Source: Ruania albidiflava DSM 18029
Lineage (GTDB): Bacteria > Actinomycetota > Actinomycetes > Actinomycetales > Beutenbergiaceae
Length of the DNA: 64,000 bases
Direction of reading: 5' to 3'
Assembly: GCF_000421225.1 (NCBI RefSeq)
Contig: NZ_ATWL01000003.1
Location: forward strand, 186,001-250,000
Shown: positions 7,905 through 16,821 of the stretch, piece by piece
Position numbering within the stretch: the first letter of the stretch is position 1
Layout: each line of letters opens with the position of its first letter
Translations under genes and position numbers: made by a program
Notes under the pieces: model-generated
Seen by the model: only the letters and a program-made list of their open reading frames with translations
Told to the model about the DNA's origin: nothing
The model's database searches: none

Positions 7905-9317
7905 TCAGCCGAGCCGGAAACCGGTGATGCTCTGCGGTGTGATGACGATGAGGTGCTCGCCGTCGGTGAGCACCTGCGGGGTGCTGGTGAGCTCGTCCAG
8001 CTGCCAGAGCACGGCTCCGGTGCGAGCATCCAGGGCCGTCAGCCGGGGCAGGCCCACCGTGAATCCCTGCTCGCCCGCGGTGACGGAGCTGGTGACGAGG
8101 ACCAAGGTGCGTTCGTCCGCCAGGCACGGGCACTCGCCGGTGGTGTGCTCGTGCTGCCAGAGCAGCTCCCCGGTGGCGGTGTCCTGAGCCTGCAGGTGCG
8201 GCACCGGCTCGAAACCCAGTCCGACGAGCACGCCGTCCAGCCGAGCCAGGGCGATCCCCGGGCCGTCGGTCTGCCAGCGCCAGGAATCGCTGGTCGTGTC
8301 GAAGACGGCCACGTTGCCGTCGGGGCCGGTCCGCAGGTCGTCGGTGCCCTGCCAGTCCTCGTCGTAGCCGACCGAGCGGGCGGCCGGGTCGATCGGGACG
8401 GGGCTCTCTTCCTCGCGCAGGTACCGGGAACCGGTGGTCGTCGTGGTGGCGGTCCACACTCCCGGCGCCACCTGGTGCACCAGCACCGGGTCGTCCGCGC
8501 TGCCTACCGACTCGCCGGTCTCGGCGTCAAGGGCTGCTGCCGCGGCATACGTCGGCTGGTCGGCCACCGACGACCAGTCGGTGAGCACGGTCCCGGCGAT
8601 CACTGCCAGCTGGGTCCCGTGCGTGATGGCCAGGGTCGGCTCGGCCAGCCTGGTGGACCACACCTGCTCCTCGGCGGTGAGCCGGTGCAGCTCTAGAGAA
8701 CCGTCGTCGGTGATGACGTACAGGTCCTCACCCTGCCGGGCGGCGAGCTGGGCGTCGGCGACGGTCTGCTCGGCCACGGTCGCGCCAGTAGCCGGATCCA
8801 GGTCCAGCACAGTGGACCCGCGTGGCACGCAGACGAGGGCCTCCCCGTCGCTGGTGCATCGCGGCCAGGCCAGGGCGTGGCTCCACCGCTGAGCACCGGA
8901 GGCGGGGTCGAGGCCGACCAGGCCGTGCGTCGTCGAGACCACCAGCTTCCCACCGGCAAGCAGTGCGGAGCGCAGTCCGCCCTCCTCGGGCCGGTAGGTC
9001 CACACCTGCTCCGGCGGTGCGGTCGCGTCCGCGAGCCGCTCCCACGGCGAGGCCTCCGGCGCTCGCGCCGGCGCGGCCAGCACACCGAGCAGCACCAGCA
9101 CGACGGCGGCGCTCGCCCAGGGCAGGGCTCCTCGCCAGGGTGCAGCTCGGCCTGCTCTGGACCGGTGTGCCGGTGCTGTCCCTGTCCCGGGCACTGGGCC
9201 GGCCCCGCGCCGGGTGAGTCCGCCCGGGGCGCGCGCAGACCCCGGTGCGCCGGACGACGACGGGTGAGCTCCGCCGTCGCCGGCGACCGGGAACTCCTGC
9301 TCCTGCCCGGATCGCAC
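7905..9317 (-). CDS. Membrane-anchored PQQ-like beta-propeller protein (paralogue B)
   Basis: 470 residues. A Ser/Pro/Arg-rich cytoplasmic head precedes one transmembrane segment (about 60-80, ALPWASAAVVLVLLG), then an extracytoplasmic WD/PQQ-like propeller with repeating blades such as LVGLDPASGAQRW, DLDPATGATV and LTALDARTGAVLWQL. Cysteines CTSDGEALVC and CPC probably form disulfides outside the cell. The PQQ repeats are structural; no cofactor-binding site is evident, so the function is unknown. The frame is open far upstream; GTG 9317 was chosen because it aligns VRSGQEQEF with MSKEPVHEF of paralogue A, residue for residue. Tandem with paralogue A, 59 nt apart. Confidence 0.75.
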   Translation of the reverse strand: MRSGQEQEFPVAGDGGAHPSSSGAPGSARAPGGLTRRGAGPVPGTGTAPAHRSRAGRAAPWRGALPWASAAVVLVLLGVLAAPARAPEASPWERLADATAPPEQVWTYRPEEGGLRSALLAGGKLVVSTTHGLVGLDPASGAQRWSHALAWPRCTSDGEALVCVPRGSTVLDLDPATGATVAEQTVADAQLAARQGEDLYVITDDGSLELHRLTAEEQVWSTRLAEPTLAITHGTQLAVIAGTVLTDWSSVADQPTYAAAAALDAETGESVGSADDPVLVHQVAPGVWTATTTTTGSRYLREEESPVPIDPAARSVGYDEDWQGTDDLRTGPDGNVAVFDTTSDSWRWQTDGPGIALARLDGVLVGLGFEPVPHLQAQDTATGELLWQHEHTTGECPCLADERTLVLVTSSVTAGEQGFTVGLPRLTALDARTGAVLWQLDELTSTPQVLTDGEHLIVITPQSITGFRLG

Positions 9318-9376
9318 CTGACCATCTTGACCCAACGACCGGCGCTGCGTCCGGCAGACCGTCGGCCTGTGCCTGA

Positions 9377-10696
9377 TCAGCGGTCCGCGTAGGCGGTGAG
9401 CGTGCCACCGGTGAGCAGGTAGACCTGACCCTCGGCCGCGGCAAGCCCCTCCGGTGGAGTGTCGATGGGTTGGCGCCAGCGCAGCTGACCGGTGCGGAGG
9501 TCCACGCCGAGAAGTGCGACCGCGGTCGGGGTGAACTGCTCCCGGTCGGAGAATGACGCAGAGAGCACCACGTTGTCCTCCGTGCGCGTGCACGGGCAGC
9601 TGGGCCGGTTCTCGACGGACAAGCGCCAGCGCTGCTGGCCGGTGAGAGCGTGCACCCGGTGGAGCCAGAGGTCCGGGGTCGCGGTCTCGTCCTGCCACCG
9701 TTCCGACCCGGTGGCCAGCACGTCCTCGCCGAGGGAGTACAGCGCGAGCGCGTGGTGCTCGTGCAGCAGCGTGTGCGTCGGCAGGTCGACCAGTCCGTTC
9801 GCGGTGAAACCCGCCTGCGGATAACCGTCGACCACCAGATCCGCACCGGGGAGCGGCAGCACCTCCGGCGCGTCGTCCTGCTCGTCGCCCGGCCCGTGGA
9901 AGATCGTCATCCCCATCGCGCGTACCACCGCTGGCCGGGTGTCGCCGGAGTCGGCGTCGGCGGCGAACGCGAACGGCAGCGTGGGCCGGTTCTCGCGAGG
10001 TTCGGCGGCCGTGCGCACGGTGACGATGCCCTGGCTGATCGTGATCCCGGTGAACCGCGAGCCGGTGCCGGGAAGCTCGGGCTGATGGTGCCAGACCGGG
10101 GCGCCGCCGCCTGCCGGGACGCGGGCCAACCAGGCCCGGTCCTCGGTGCTGCCGGCGACGAACAGATCGGCGCCGTTCCGGGCAGCGACATCGGCGTCTG
10201 GGAACTCGTGCGCTGTGGTGCCGCCGCTGGCATCGACGATCACGACCGCAGCTTCCTGGCCCTCGTCGGCTACGCAGACCAGCGTGTCCCCGCTGGGGGT
10301 GCAGGCGGGATCGTCCAGCGGCACGTGCCACATCTGCTCACCCGTGCTCGGGTCGACCGCCTGCAGGCCGCCGGCTGCGGCGACCACCGGGTGCTCGCCG
10401 AGCATCCAGAGACCAGGGGAGCGGCCGGTGTCCACCTGGGCGGTCCAGAGCGTGGCCGGCGGTCGGGCGTGCCGCGGCCCGCCCTGGGGGGAGAACGCCG
10501 CGCCGCCGATCACCAGCAGCACCGCCAGGGTGACCACCGGCCAGGGTGAGGTACGCCATCCCGGTGAGCTCCGCCGTCGGGAATCAGGACCGGAGGAGCC
10601 ATCGCGACCCTCTGGTCCTGCTGGACCGTTGGACCGGGCGGGGTCGGCAGGGCTGGAGGCGCCGAGGTCGAACTCGTGCACCGGCTCCTTCGACAT
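9377..10696 (-). CDS. Membrane-anchored PQQ-like beta-propeller protein (paralogue A)
   Basis: 439 residues, same architecture as the next gene: polar cytoplasmic head, one transmembrane segment (PWPVVTLAVLLVIGGAAF), then an extracytoplasmic propeller with blades GLQAVDPSTGEQMWHV, VHALTGQQRWRLSV and LLGVDLRTGQLRWRQ. The cysteine positions (CTPSGDTLVC, CPC) match paralogue B. Start ATG 10696 is chosen over 10705 and over ATGs further upstream, because the longer frame would translate an intergenic hairpin. Function unknown; a sensor or scaffold at the cell surface is possible. It forms a tandem duplication with B and the remnant. Confidence 0.72.
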   Translation of the reverse strand: MSKEPVHEFDLGASSPADPARSNGPAGPEGRDGSSGPDSRRRSSPGWRTSPWPVVTLAVLLVIGGAAFSPQGGPRHARPPATLWTAQVDTGRSPGLWMLGEHPVVAAAGGLQAVDPSTGEQMWHVPLDDPACTPSGDTLVCVADEGQEAAVVIVDASGGTTAHEFPDADVAARNGADLFVAGSTEDRAWLARVPAGGGAPVWHHQPELPGTGSRFTGITISQGIVTVRTAAEPRENRPTLPFAFAADADSGDTRPAVVRAMGMTIFHGPGDEQDDAPEVLPLPGADLVVDGYPQAGFTANGLVDLPTHTLLHEHHALALYSLGEDVLATGSERWQDETATPDLWLHRVHALTGQQRWRLSVENRPSCPCTRTEDNVVLSASFSDREQFTPTAVALLGVDLRTGQLRWRQPIDTPPEGLAAAEGQVYLLTGGTLTAYADR

Positions 10697-10723
10697 CGCG
10701 TCCATGATGCCGTACGGCTCGGT

Positions 10724-10782
10724 CGCGAGGGTGTGGTTGTGGTCGCCAACAGGGCTCTGAGCGACCATCACCGCACCCTCGC
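10724..10782. repeat. Intergenic hairpin repeat family B, copy 1
   Basis: Arms of 23 nt (10724-10746 and 10760-10782) pair at about 20 positions around a ~13-nt loop. The arm begins CGCGAGGGTG and ends GGTCGC, as in the copy at 58544-58604. It starts 14 nt after the stop codon of the epimerase gene (minus strand), as a terminator would. Confidence 0.75.
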
Positions 10783-10795
10783 GGAGCTGCGGCGG

Positions 10796-11683
10796 TCAGA
10801 GGTAGGGCTGCACCAGCTCCAGGTAGCGCTCAGCCATGGTGGCCACCGTCTGGTCCCCGGGGGCGTCCCAGATCTCCTGGTTGAAGATCTCCACCTCCAC
10901 GTCCCCGGTGTACCCGGCCTCGGCGACCCAGGTGGTGATGGTGGGGAAGTCGACGTAGCCGTCGCCCATGAACCCGCGGGAGAGCAGCGAGTCGGCGGCC
11001 AGCGGCAGGTTCCAGTCGCACACCTGGTAGCCGGCCAGGCGGCCTTCGCTGGCGGCGCGGTGAATCAGCTCGCGCAGCTTCGGGTCCCACCACACGTGGT
11101 AGGTGTCCACCACCACGCCCACCTGCTCGGCAGGGAAGGCGGCAGCCAGGTCCAGGCACTGCTCCAGGGTGGAGAGCACCGCCCGGTCGGCGGCGAAGAT
11201 CGGGTGCAGCGGCTCGAGCACCAGCCGCACCCCGTGCTCGCCGGAGAACGGGGCCAGCTCACCGACCCGGTCGGCGACCCGCTGCCGGGCCGCCACCAGG
11301 TCCCGGTCCCCGCCGGGGGTGGGTGGGCCGCTCGGGCCGCTGGCCGCGGGCAGTCCGCCGACCACCATCACCAGCTCGCTGGTGCCGAGCGTGGCGGCCT
11401 CGATGATCGCGGCCTTGTTGTCGGCCAGCGCCTCGGCCTGCCCGGCGGCCTCGGCGGCGGTGAGGAAACCGCCGCGGCACAGCGAGGAGACCCGCAGCCC
11501 GGAAGCCTTCACGATCCGGGCCGCCTCCTCCAGACCTGCTTCGGCCACACGGTCGCGCCACAGGCCCACAGCGCCCAGGCCGGCGCGGGTGGCCACGTCC
11601 ACCGCCTCGGCGAGGGTGAGCGCCTTGGTGGTCGCCGTGTTCAGGGACAGCCGGCTCAGGTCGCCGGTGGGGAAGTCGGTCAC
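10796..11683 (-). CDS. Sugar phosphate isomerase/epimerase-like TIM barrel protein
   Basis: 295 residues of the xylose-isomerase-like TIM barrel superfamily. The metal-site pattern is visible: LVLEPLHP (Glu), VVDTYHVWWDP (Asp, His), YQVCDWN and EVEIFNQEIW (late Glu). GTG start with AAGGAG six bases upstream; the longer frame lacks the family start. It follows the Gfo/Idh gene by 29 nt on the same strand. This pairing is typical of pathways that oxidise a sugar or inositol to a keto form and isomerise it. The exact substrate is not visible. Confidence 0.82.
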   Translation of the reverse strand: MTDFPTGDLSRLSLNTATTKALTLAEAVDVATRAGLGAVGLWRDRVAEAGLEEAARIVKASGLRVSSLCRGGFLTAAEAAGQAEALADNKAAIIEAATLGTSELVMVVGGLPAASGPSGPPTPGGDRDLVAARQRVADRVGELAPFSGEHGVRLVLEPLHPIFAADRAVLSTLEQCLDLAAAFPAEQVGVVVDTYHVWWDPKLRELIHRAASEGRLAGYQVCDWNLPLAADSLLSRGFMGDGYVDFPTITTWVAEAGYTGDVEVEIFNQEIWDAPGDQTVATMAERYLELVQPYL

Positions 11684-11712
11684 AGTCGGCTCCTTGCTGG
11701 TCGGCTCGGCGG

Positions 11713-12876
11713 TCAGAGGCTGATCGGCTCGAGCGCGATGCGGCGGCCCTCGGCCGAGGAAGCCAGGCCGGCCTCGGCCAGCTGCACCCCGCGGGCGGCC
11801 GAGAGCAGGTCGTAGCGGTGCTCGCGGCCGGCGAGCACGTCGCGCAGGAACTCCTCCCACTGGGCCTTGAAGCCGTTGTCCAGGTCGTCGTTGGCCGGTA
11901 CCTCGAGCCACTGGTCGCGGAACGGCTCGGTGGCCGGCAGGTCCGGGTTCCACACCGGCTTCGGGGTGTGCGCCCGCTGCTGGGCCACGCAGTTGCGCAA
12001 GCCCGCGACCGCGGACCCGTGCGTGCCGTCCACCTGGAACTCCACCAGCTCGTCCCGGTACACGCGCACGGCCCAGGAGGAGTTGATCTGGGCGACGATC
12101 TCCTCACCGGAGGGCCCGGCGACCTCGAAGATCCCGTAGGCGGCGTCGTCGGCGGTGGCCGGGTACTCCTTGCCCTGCTCGTCCCAGCGGGTGGGGATGT
12201 GCGTGATGGTCTTGGCGGTCACCGACTTCACCGAGCCGAGGATGCCCTCGAGCACGTAGTTCCAGTGGCAGAACATGTCCGTGGTCATGCCGCCACCGTC
12301 CTCCTTGCGGTAGTTCCAGCTCGGGCGCTGGGCCGCCTGGTGGTCCCCTTCGAACACCCAGTAGCCGAACTCCCCGCGCAGAGACAGGATGCGGCCGAAG
12401 AAGCCCTCGTCCACCAACCGGCGGAGCTTGACCAGGCCCGGCAGGTAGAGCTTGTCGTGCACCACGCCGGCGGTCACCCCGGTCTCCTGGCGCAGCCGGG
12501 CCAGCTCGATCGCCTCGGAGAGGGTCTCCGCGGTGGGCTTCTCGGTGAAGATGTGCTTGCCGGCCTTCATCGCCTTGGTGAGCGTGCCGGCCCGCAGGCT
12601 GGTCATCGAGGCGTCGAACACGATGTCGGTGCGCTCGTCGGCGATGACGGCGTCCAGGTCGGTGGTCCACTCCGCCACGTCGTGCTGCTCGGCGATCTCG
12701 GCCAGGGCGTTCTCCCGGCGGCCGACCAGGATCGGCTCCACCTGCACCTTGTCCCCGTTCGGCAGCGTGAGGCCGCCCTGGTCGCGGATCGGCAGGATCG
12801 ACCGGAGCAGGTGCTGGCGGTACCCCATCCGGCCGGTGATGCCGTTCATCGCGATGCGCAGGGTGCGGGTGGTCAT
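11713..12876 (-). CDS. Gfo/Idh/MocA family oxidoreductase
   Basis: 387 residues. The N-terminal NAD-binding Rossmann domain opens with RIAMNGITGRMGYRQH, an unusual form of the glycine motif. HIFTEKPTAET is the conserved EKP catalytic block. The C-terminal domain holds DGGGMTTDMFCHWNYVLEG, in which the Asp/His pair usually positions the sugar. ATG at 12876 has AGGAGA upstream; the longer frame is a GC artefact. First gene of the unit with the epimerase downstream, and a LacI-type operator about 130 nt upstream. It probably oxidises a cyclic sugar or polyol; I cannot say which. Confidence 0.87.
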   Translation of the reverse strand: MTTRTLRIAMNGITGRMGYRQHLLRSILPIRDQGGLTLPNGDKVQVEPILVGRRENALAEIAEQHDVAEWTTDLDAVIADERTDIVFDASMTSLRAGTLTKAMKAGKHIFTEKPTAETLSEAIELARLRQETGVTAGVVHDKLYLPGLVKLRRLVDEGFFGRILSLRGEFGYWVFEGDHQAAQRPSWNYRKEDGGGMTTDMFCHWNYVLEGILGSVKSVTAKTITHIPTRWDEQGKEYPATADDAAYGIFEVAGPSGEEIVAQINSSWAVRVYRDELVEFQVDGTHGSAVAGLRNCVAQQRAHTPKPVWNPDLPATEPFRDQWLEVPANDDLDNGFKAQWEEFLRDVLAGREHRYDLLSAARGVQLAEAGLASSAEGRRIALEPISL

Positions 12877-13006
12877 AGAGGTCTCCTGGTGCTGATCAGT
12901 GGATGTGCTTGCTGTGGGCGGCGCGCCGCCGGCTCCGCCCGGGCGGAAGTCAGGGAGCGGTTCCCGTGCTGCCGGCGTCCGCCAGACATGACGGAACCAG
13001 CCCGCC

Positions 13007-13020
13007 GGAATGCGCTTTCC
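13007..13020 (-). promoter_or_regulatory. LacI-type operator before the Gfo/Idh-epimerase operon
   Basis: GGAATGCGCTTTCC, or GGAAAGCGCATTCC on the minus strand, is palindromic except for one pair and shares its core with the operator at 4407. It is the only clear signal in the 329-nt gap 12877-13205, apart from a loose palindrome CTGAATGGATTCAG at 13145-13158 of unknown meaning. Confidence 0.62.
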
Positions 13021-13205
13021 CAAGCCTAGGGCGGGGAGCGGCTGGGCGTCAAGGAGTGCGGGCGACGGCGCGCGGTGCGACCGGTGCGGCAGTGCCGATG
13101 CGGCGGCGATACCCGCGAGCACGCCCCGCCGTCGCAAGTATCGCCTGAATGGATTCAGCCGTAGGGGTGGGGGCGCCGGCGGGGTGGGGCGGCCGAGGGC
13201 TGGGG

Positions 13206-14228
13206 TCAGGCCAGCGGCGGGGTGGAGTCCCGCAGCACCACCTGCACCGGCACCGGTTCGACCCGTGGCTCCGGCCCGGGAGGCTGCAGCGCGAGCCGGG
13301 TGGCCAGCCGGCCTACCTCCGGCAGCGGCACCGCGACGGTGGACAGCCCGGGGGTGACGTCCCGCAGCGTGTGGATGTCGTCGAACCCGGCCACCCCGAT
13401 GTCCGCGCCGACCACGAGGCCAGCATCGCGAGCGGCGGCCATCGCACCCATCGCCATCACGTCGTTCACGGCGAACACCGCCTGCACCCGCGGTCCGGTG
13501 CGCAGCAGCTCGGCCATCCCCTGATAACCGCCGTCGCGGGTGAACGCGCACTCCACCAGGGCCGCCTCGGGGACGCTGAGCCCTTGGTCCGACACTGCGC
13601 CGGAGAAACCGGTGGTGCGCTCGGCACCGGTCAGGTGCGTGCGCGGACCGGTGAGGATGGCGAAGTCCTGGTAGCCGACCTCCATCAGCGCCCGGGCCAG
13701 CGCCGCCGCCCCGCCGGTGTTGTCGATCGCCACCGTGTTCACCTGCAGGATCGGCTGGGCGATCATCGCTACTGTGCCGCCCCGGTCCTCGTACGCCGCC
13801 ACCGCAGCACGCAACGCGTTGGTGGTCTCCGCATCGTCCTGGCGGCCACCGACGATCACGATCGCCCGGGCGCGCTGGCTCTGCAGCATCTCCAGCAGCG
13901 CTGTCTCCCGCTCCGGCCGGTGCCCGGTGCTGGCCAGCGTGACCATCAGCCCCTCCTCCTCGGCGGCTGCCGAGACCCCGGCCGCGATCGAGGAGAAGTA
14001 CGGGTCGGCGATGTCGTGCACGATCAGGCCGAGCGTGGTGGTCCGCCCGCGCGCCATCGCCTGGGCGTTGGCGTCTGGGGAGTACCCCAGCCGGGCGGCA
14101 GCGGCCAGCACCCGCTCGCCGAGCTCGGGGCGCACGGTGCGGTTCGCGCTGCCGTTGATCGCGCGGGAGGCGGTGGCCAGGGAGACCCCCGCCTCCCGGG
14201 CCACGTCGCTGAGGGTCACCGAAGGCAT
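13206..14228 (-). CDS. LacI family transcriptional repressor
   Basis: 340 residues. N-terminal LacI helix-turn-helix (TLSDVAREAGVSLATASRAI, residues 5-24), hinge helix region and a periplasmic-binding-like effector domain ending at VAGFDDIHTLRDVTPGLSTV. Effector is probably a sugar. The ATG at 14228 is preceded by TACCAT six bases upstream and no ribosome site, so the mRNA may be leaderless. A LacI-like palindrome overlaps that promoter, suggesting autoregulation. Located directly upstream of the Gfo/Idh-epimerase operon, and the best candidate to bind the GGAAAGCGC operators at 4407 and 13007; that link is inference. Confidence 0.9.
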   Translation of the reverse strand: MPSVTLSDVAREAGVSLATASRAINGSANRTVRPELGERVLAAAARLGYSPDANAQAMARGRTTTLGLIVHDIADPYFSSIAAGVSAAAEEEGLMVTLASTGHRPERETALLEMLQSQRARAIVIVGGRQDDAETTNALRAAVAAYEDRGGTVAMIAQPILQVNTVAIDNTGGAAALARALMEVGYQDFAILTGPRTHLTGAERTTGFSGAVSDQGLSVPEAALVECAFTRDGGYQGMAELLRTGPRVQAVFAVNDVMAMGAMAAARDAGLVVGADIGVAGFDDIHTLRDVTPGLSTVAVPLPEVGRLATRLALQPPGPEPRVEPVPVQVVLRDSTPPLA

Positions 14229-14234
14229 AGCGCC

Positions 14235-14252
14235 ATGGTAAGCGTTTTCACC
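14235..14252 (-). promoter_or_regulatory. Autoregulatory operator and leaderless -10 of lacI
   Basis: GGTAAGCGTTTTCACC (14237-14252) is a degenerate LacI operator with AAGCG core. It overlaps the -10 hexamer TACCAT (minus strand, 14240-14235), six bases before the ATG, and also the stop codon of the upstream desulfhydrase gene. Confidence 0.5.
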
Positions 14253-15330
14253 GACGGAAGGGGCCGCCGTCGAGCAATGAATCGATCTGCGCCCGGTAGG
14301 GCGCCGGGTCCAGGTCCTTGGCGGCCAGCCAGTCGTCGTCGTAGTAGGTGGAGGTGTACAGCTCGCCCGGGTCGCACAGCAGCGTGACGATCGAGCCGGT
14401 CTCACCGCGCTCGCGCATACCCGCCACCAGCGACCACACCCCCCACAGGCAGGTGCCGGTCGAGGCTCCCGCCCGCCGCCGGTACACCTCGGCCAGGTGC
14501 CGCATCGCGGCCACGCTGGCGGCATCCGGGACGGGCAGCATGTCGTCGATCACGCTGGTCACGAAGCTGGCCTCCATCCGCGGCCGGCCGATCCCCTCGA
14601 TCCGGGAGGGCATACCGGTGGTGTAGTCGCTCACCCCCGCCTGCCAGCCTGGGTAGTAGGCGGAGTTCTCCGGGTCCACCACCAGCAGCCGGGTGGCGTG
14701 CCGCCGGTAGCGGATGTACCGGCCGATCGTGCACGAGGTGCCACCGGTGCCTGCAGCGGCCACGATCCACGTGGGCACCGGGTGCCGCTCGGCCTCCAGC
14801 TGGCTGAAGATCGACTCGGCGATGTTGTTGTTCCCGCGCCAGTCGGTGGCCCGCTCGGCGTAGGTGAACTGGTCCAGGTAGTGCCCACCGGTCTCGGCGG
14901 CGATCCGCTCGGCCTCCGGGTAGATGTTCGGCGGGGTGTCCACGAAGTGGCACCGCCCGCCGTAGGCCTCGATCCGGGCGATCTTCTCCGGGGAGGTGCT
15001 GCGCGGCATCACCGCCACGTACGGCAGGTCCAGCATCCGGGCGAAGTAGGCCTCGGCCACAGCGCTGTTCCCGCTGGTGGCCTCGACCACGGTGGAGCCC
15101 TCCCGCAGCCACCCGTTCGCCAGGGCGTAGAGGAACAGCGAGCGGGCCAGACGGTGCTTCAGGCTCCCGGTCGGGTGCACCGACTCGTCCTTGAGGTAGA
15201 CGTCGATTCCCCAGCTGGCAGGTAGTGGCAGCTGGTGCAGGTGGGTGTCGGCGGATCGGTGCGCATCGGCCTGGACCCGGCGGATCGCCTCATCGCACCA
15301 GGCTCGGTTCTGCGCGGCAGCAGAGGTCAT
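14248..15330 (-). CDS. cds1: PLP-dependent cysteine synthase-fold enzyme, Cds1-like L-cysteine desulfhydrase
   Basis: 360 residues, fold-type II PLP enzyme. The PLP lysine lies in [13 protein letters not shown], the substrate loop is [14 protein letters not shown], and the phosphate-binding loop is [19 protein letters not shown]. Block [20 protein letters not shown] and the C-terminal STGTCLWG match what I recall of mycobacterial Cds1, which degrades cysteine to pyruvate, ammonia and sulfide, rather than CysK or CysM. Cytosolic. The stop codon lies 20 nt upstream of lacI. Its physiological tie to the sugar genes around it is unclear. Confidence 0.8.
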   Translation of the reverse strand: MTSAAAQNRAWCDEAIRRVQADAHRSADTHLHQLPLPASWGIDVYLKDESVHPTGSLKHRLARSLFLYALANGWLREGSTVVEATSGNSAVAEAYFARMLDLPYVAVMPRSTSPEKIARIEAYGGRCHFVDTPPNIYPEAERIAAETGGHYLDQFTYAERATDWRGNNNIAESIFSQLEAERHPVPTWIVAAAGTGGTSCTIGRYIRYRRHATRLLVVDPENSAYYPGWQAGVSDYTTGMPSRIEGIGRPRMEASFVTSVIDDMLPVPDAASVAAMRHLAEVYRRRAGASTGTCLWGVWSLVAGMRERGETGSIVTLLCDPGELYTSTYYDDDWLAAKDLDPAPYRAQIDSLLDGGPFRR

Positions 15331-15496
15331 GGTGCACAGTCTGACAAACGCCGAGACCTCAGGTGGTACGGGCAGCGGTCCGCCGCTCTTTGGGCAGCGG
15401 TCCCGTGCACGAAGGGCAACCCCCGCTGGCCGACGATCCTGGGCCTTGCCCGTGCGCGAACCCGGAACACCGGCTCGAGCTAGGCCGGGTCAGGGT

Positions 15497-16705
15497 CTAC
15501 TGCGACAGCTTCCCGAAGCCGCCCTGGCCCGGGCCGGCCAACCACCCGGCCGGGTCAGCGATCACCGGGGCCAGGGCAGCCCGAGCGGCACCGGTGAGCG
15601 CCGGGTGCGCTGCGGTCGCCGCCACCCGCAGGCTCACCGGCGCCCACTGCGCTGCCAGCACGCGGGTGGACAGCTCGGCCTCGACCATCGGACGCATCGG
15701 CTCGATCAGCTCGGCAAGCGTGTTGCCGAGCACCACGTCGCTCACGTCCACCAGGTTCACCAGCGCAGCCAGTGCGATGCCCAGTGCGCTGGCCGCCCGG
15801 GCCACGGCCCGCTCGGCCTTCTCGTTCCCCTGCTCGACGGCGGAGCGTACCTGGCTCAGGTCGCTCGCCTCGGGCAGGTCGGCCGCGCGCAGGATCGCTG
15901 CCGTCCCGGCGAAGGTCTCCAGGCAGCCGGTCGCCCCGCACCGGCAGCGCGGCCCGGCCGGATCGACGCAGACGTGCCCGAGCTCGCCGGCGAAGTTGTG
16001 CACGCCGGTGGCGAACGCGCCGTCCTGCACGACAGCGGCGCCGATGCCCACCCCGCCGGAGACGTACAGGAACGACCGGCTCTCCGCCACAGCGAGCTCG
16101 GCCAGCGCCGCCAGCCGGGCCTCGTTGTCCAGCCGGAGCCGCGCACCGGGCAGCTCGTGCAGGTGCGCGGCCGGATCCACCTCCCGCCAACCAAGGTTCG
16201 GGGCGACCAGCAGGCGAGAGTGCGCCACCAGACCAGGCAGTGCCAGCGCGCTACCGGCCACCTGGGTGCCCTGTGCTGCGGCGCGCCCGGCCACCTGCTG
16301 TGCCAGGCGACCCAGGTCGCCCAGCACTGCGGCCGCTGCGGAGGCGCGGTGGTCACCGGCGACGACCTCCTCGGCCACCACCTGACCAGCCAGGTCCAGC
16401 ACGCGCGCGCCGAGAAAGTCCAGGCTGACCTCCAGGCCGAGACCACCCACAGTGCAGGACGCTGGACGCAGCGGTGTCGCCGGACGGCCCGCGCCGGCGA
16501 CGACCGGGGCGTCCTCGATCACCAGGCGACCGGCGACGAGCTCGGCAACCAGTCGGGAGACGGTCGCGCGGTTCAGCCCGGTGCGGGCAGCGACCTCGGC
16601 CCGGGAGAGCGGTCGGCTGGCGGAGAGCACCTCGCGGGCGACCAGGGCAAGGTTGTGCTCGCGCAGGCTCTCCTGCCGCGCTGCGCGACTGCTGGGCTGG
16701 TCCAT
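15497..16705 (-). CDS. xylR: ROK family repressor, probable xylose regulator XylR
   Basis: 402 residues. An N-terminal winged helix (LSRAEVAARTGLNRATVSRL, about 35-55) is followed by a ROK sugar-binding domain with the zinc motif CRCGATGCLE. The ATG at 16705 has AAGGG a few bases upstream; the longer frame would run across the divergent promoter. Divergent from xylA with a palindromic operator between them, the standard arrangement for repression relieved by xylose. ROK repressors differ from sugar kinases by the HTH, which is present here. Confidence 0.87.
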   Translation of the reverse strand: MDQPSSRAARQESLREHNLALVAREVLSASRPLSRAEVAARTGLNRATVSRLVAELVAGRLVIEDAPVVAGAGRPATPLRPASCTVGGLGLEVSLDFLGARVLDLAGQVVAEEVVAGDHRASAAAAVLGDLGRLAQQVAGRAAAQGTQVAGSALALPGLVAHSRLLVAPNLGWREVDPAAHLHELPGARLRLDNEARLAALAELAVAESRSFLYVSGGVGIGAAVVQDGAFATGVHNFAGELGHVCVDPAGPRCRCGATGCLETFAGTAAILRAADLPEASDLSQVRSAVEQGNEKAERAVARAASALGIALAALVNLVDVSDVVLGNTLAELIEPMRPMVEAELSTRVLAAQWAPVSLRVAATAAHPALTGAARAALAPVIADPAGWLAGPGQGGFGKLSQ

Positions 16706-16710
16706 GACCC

Positions 16711-16754
16711 TTGACCTTAGTGCAGCCAACGCATAAGTTGTTTCAAGCAACAAA
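16711..16754 (+). promoter_or_regulatory. xylA promoter and XylR operator
   Basis: TTGACC (16711-16716) and TAAGTT (16734-16739) are 17 nt apart. The inverted repeat TTGTT-6-AACAA (16738-16753) starts inside the -10 and covers the start site, as expected for a ROK repressor. A minus-strand TAAGGT (16720-16715) may serve xylR. Confidence 0.68.
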
Positions 16755-16821
16755 ACGGCGGACGCGGCCTTCGCTGCGTCCATCAGAATCGACCAGCACA
16801 CTCACCGACGAGGAGCCCACC

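Noticed and set aside
13145-13158. CTGAATGGATTCAG palindrome as a third member of an operator family
   Set aside because: It does not share the AAGCG or ACCGR core and no promoter could be fixed next to it, so it is only mentioned.
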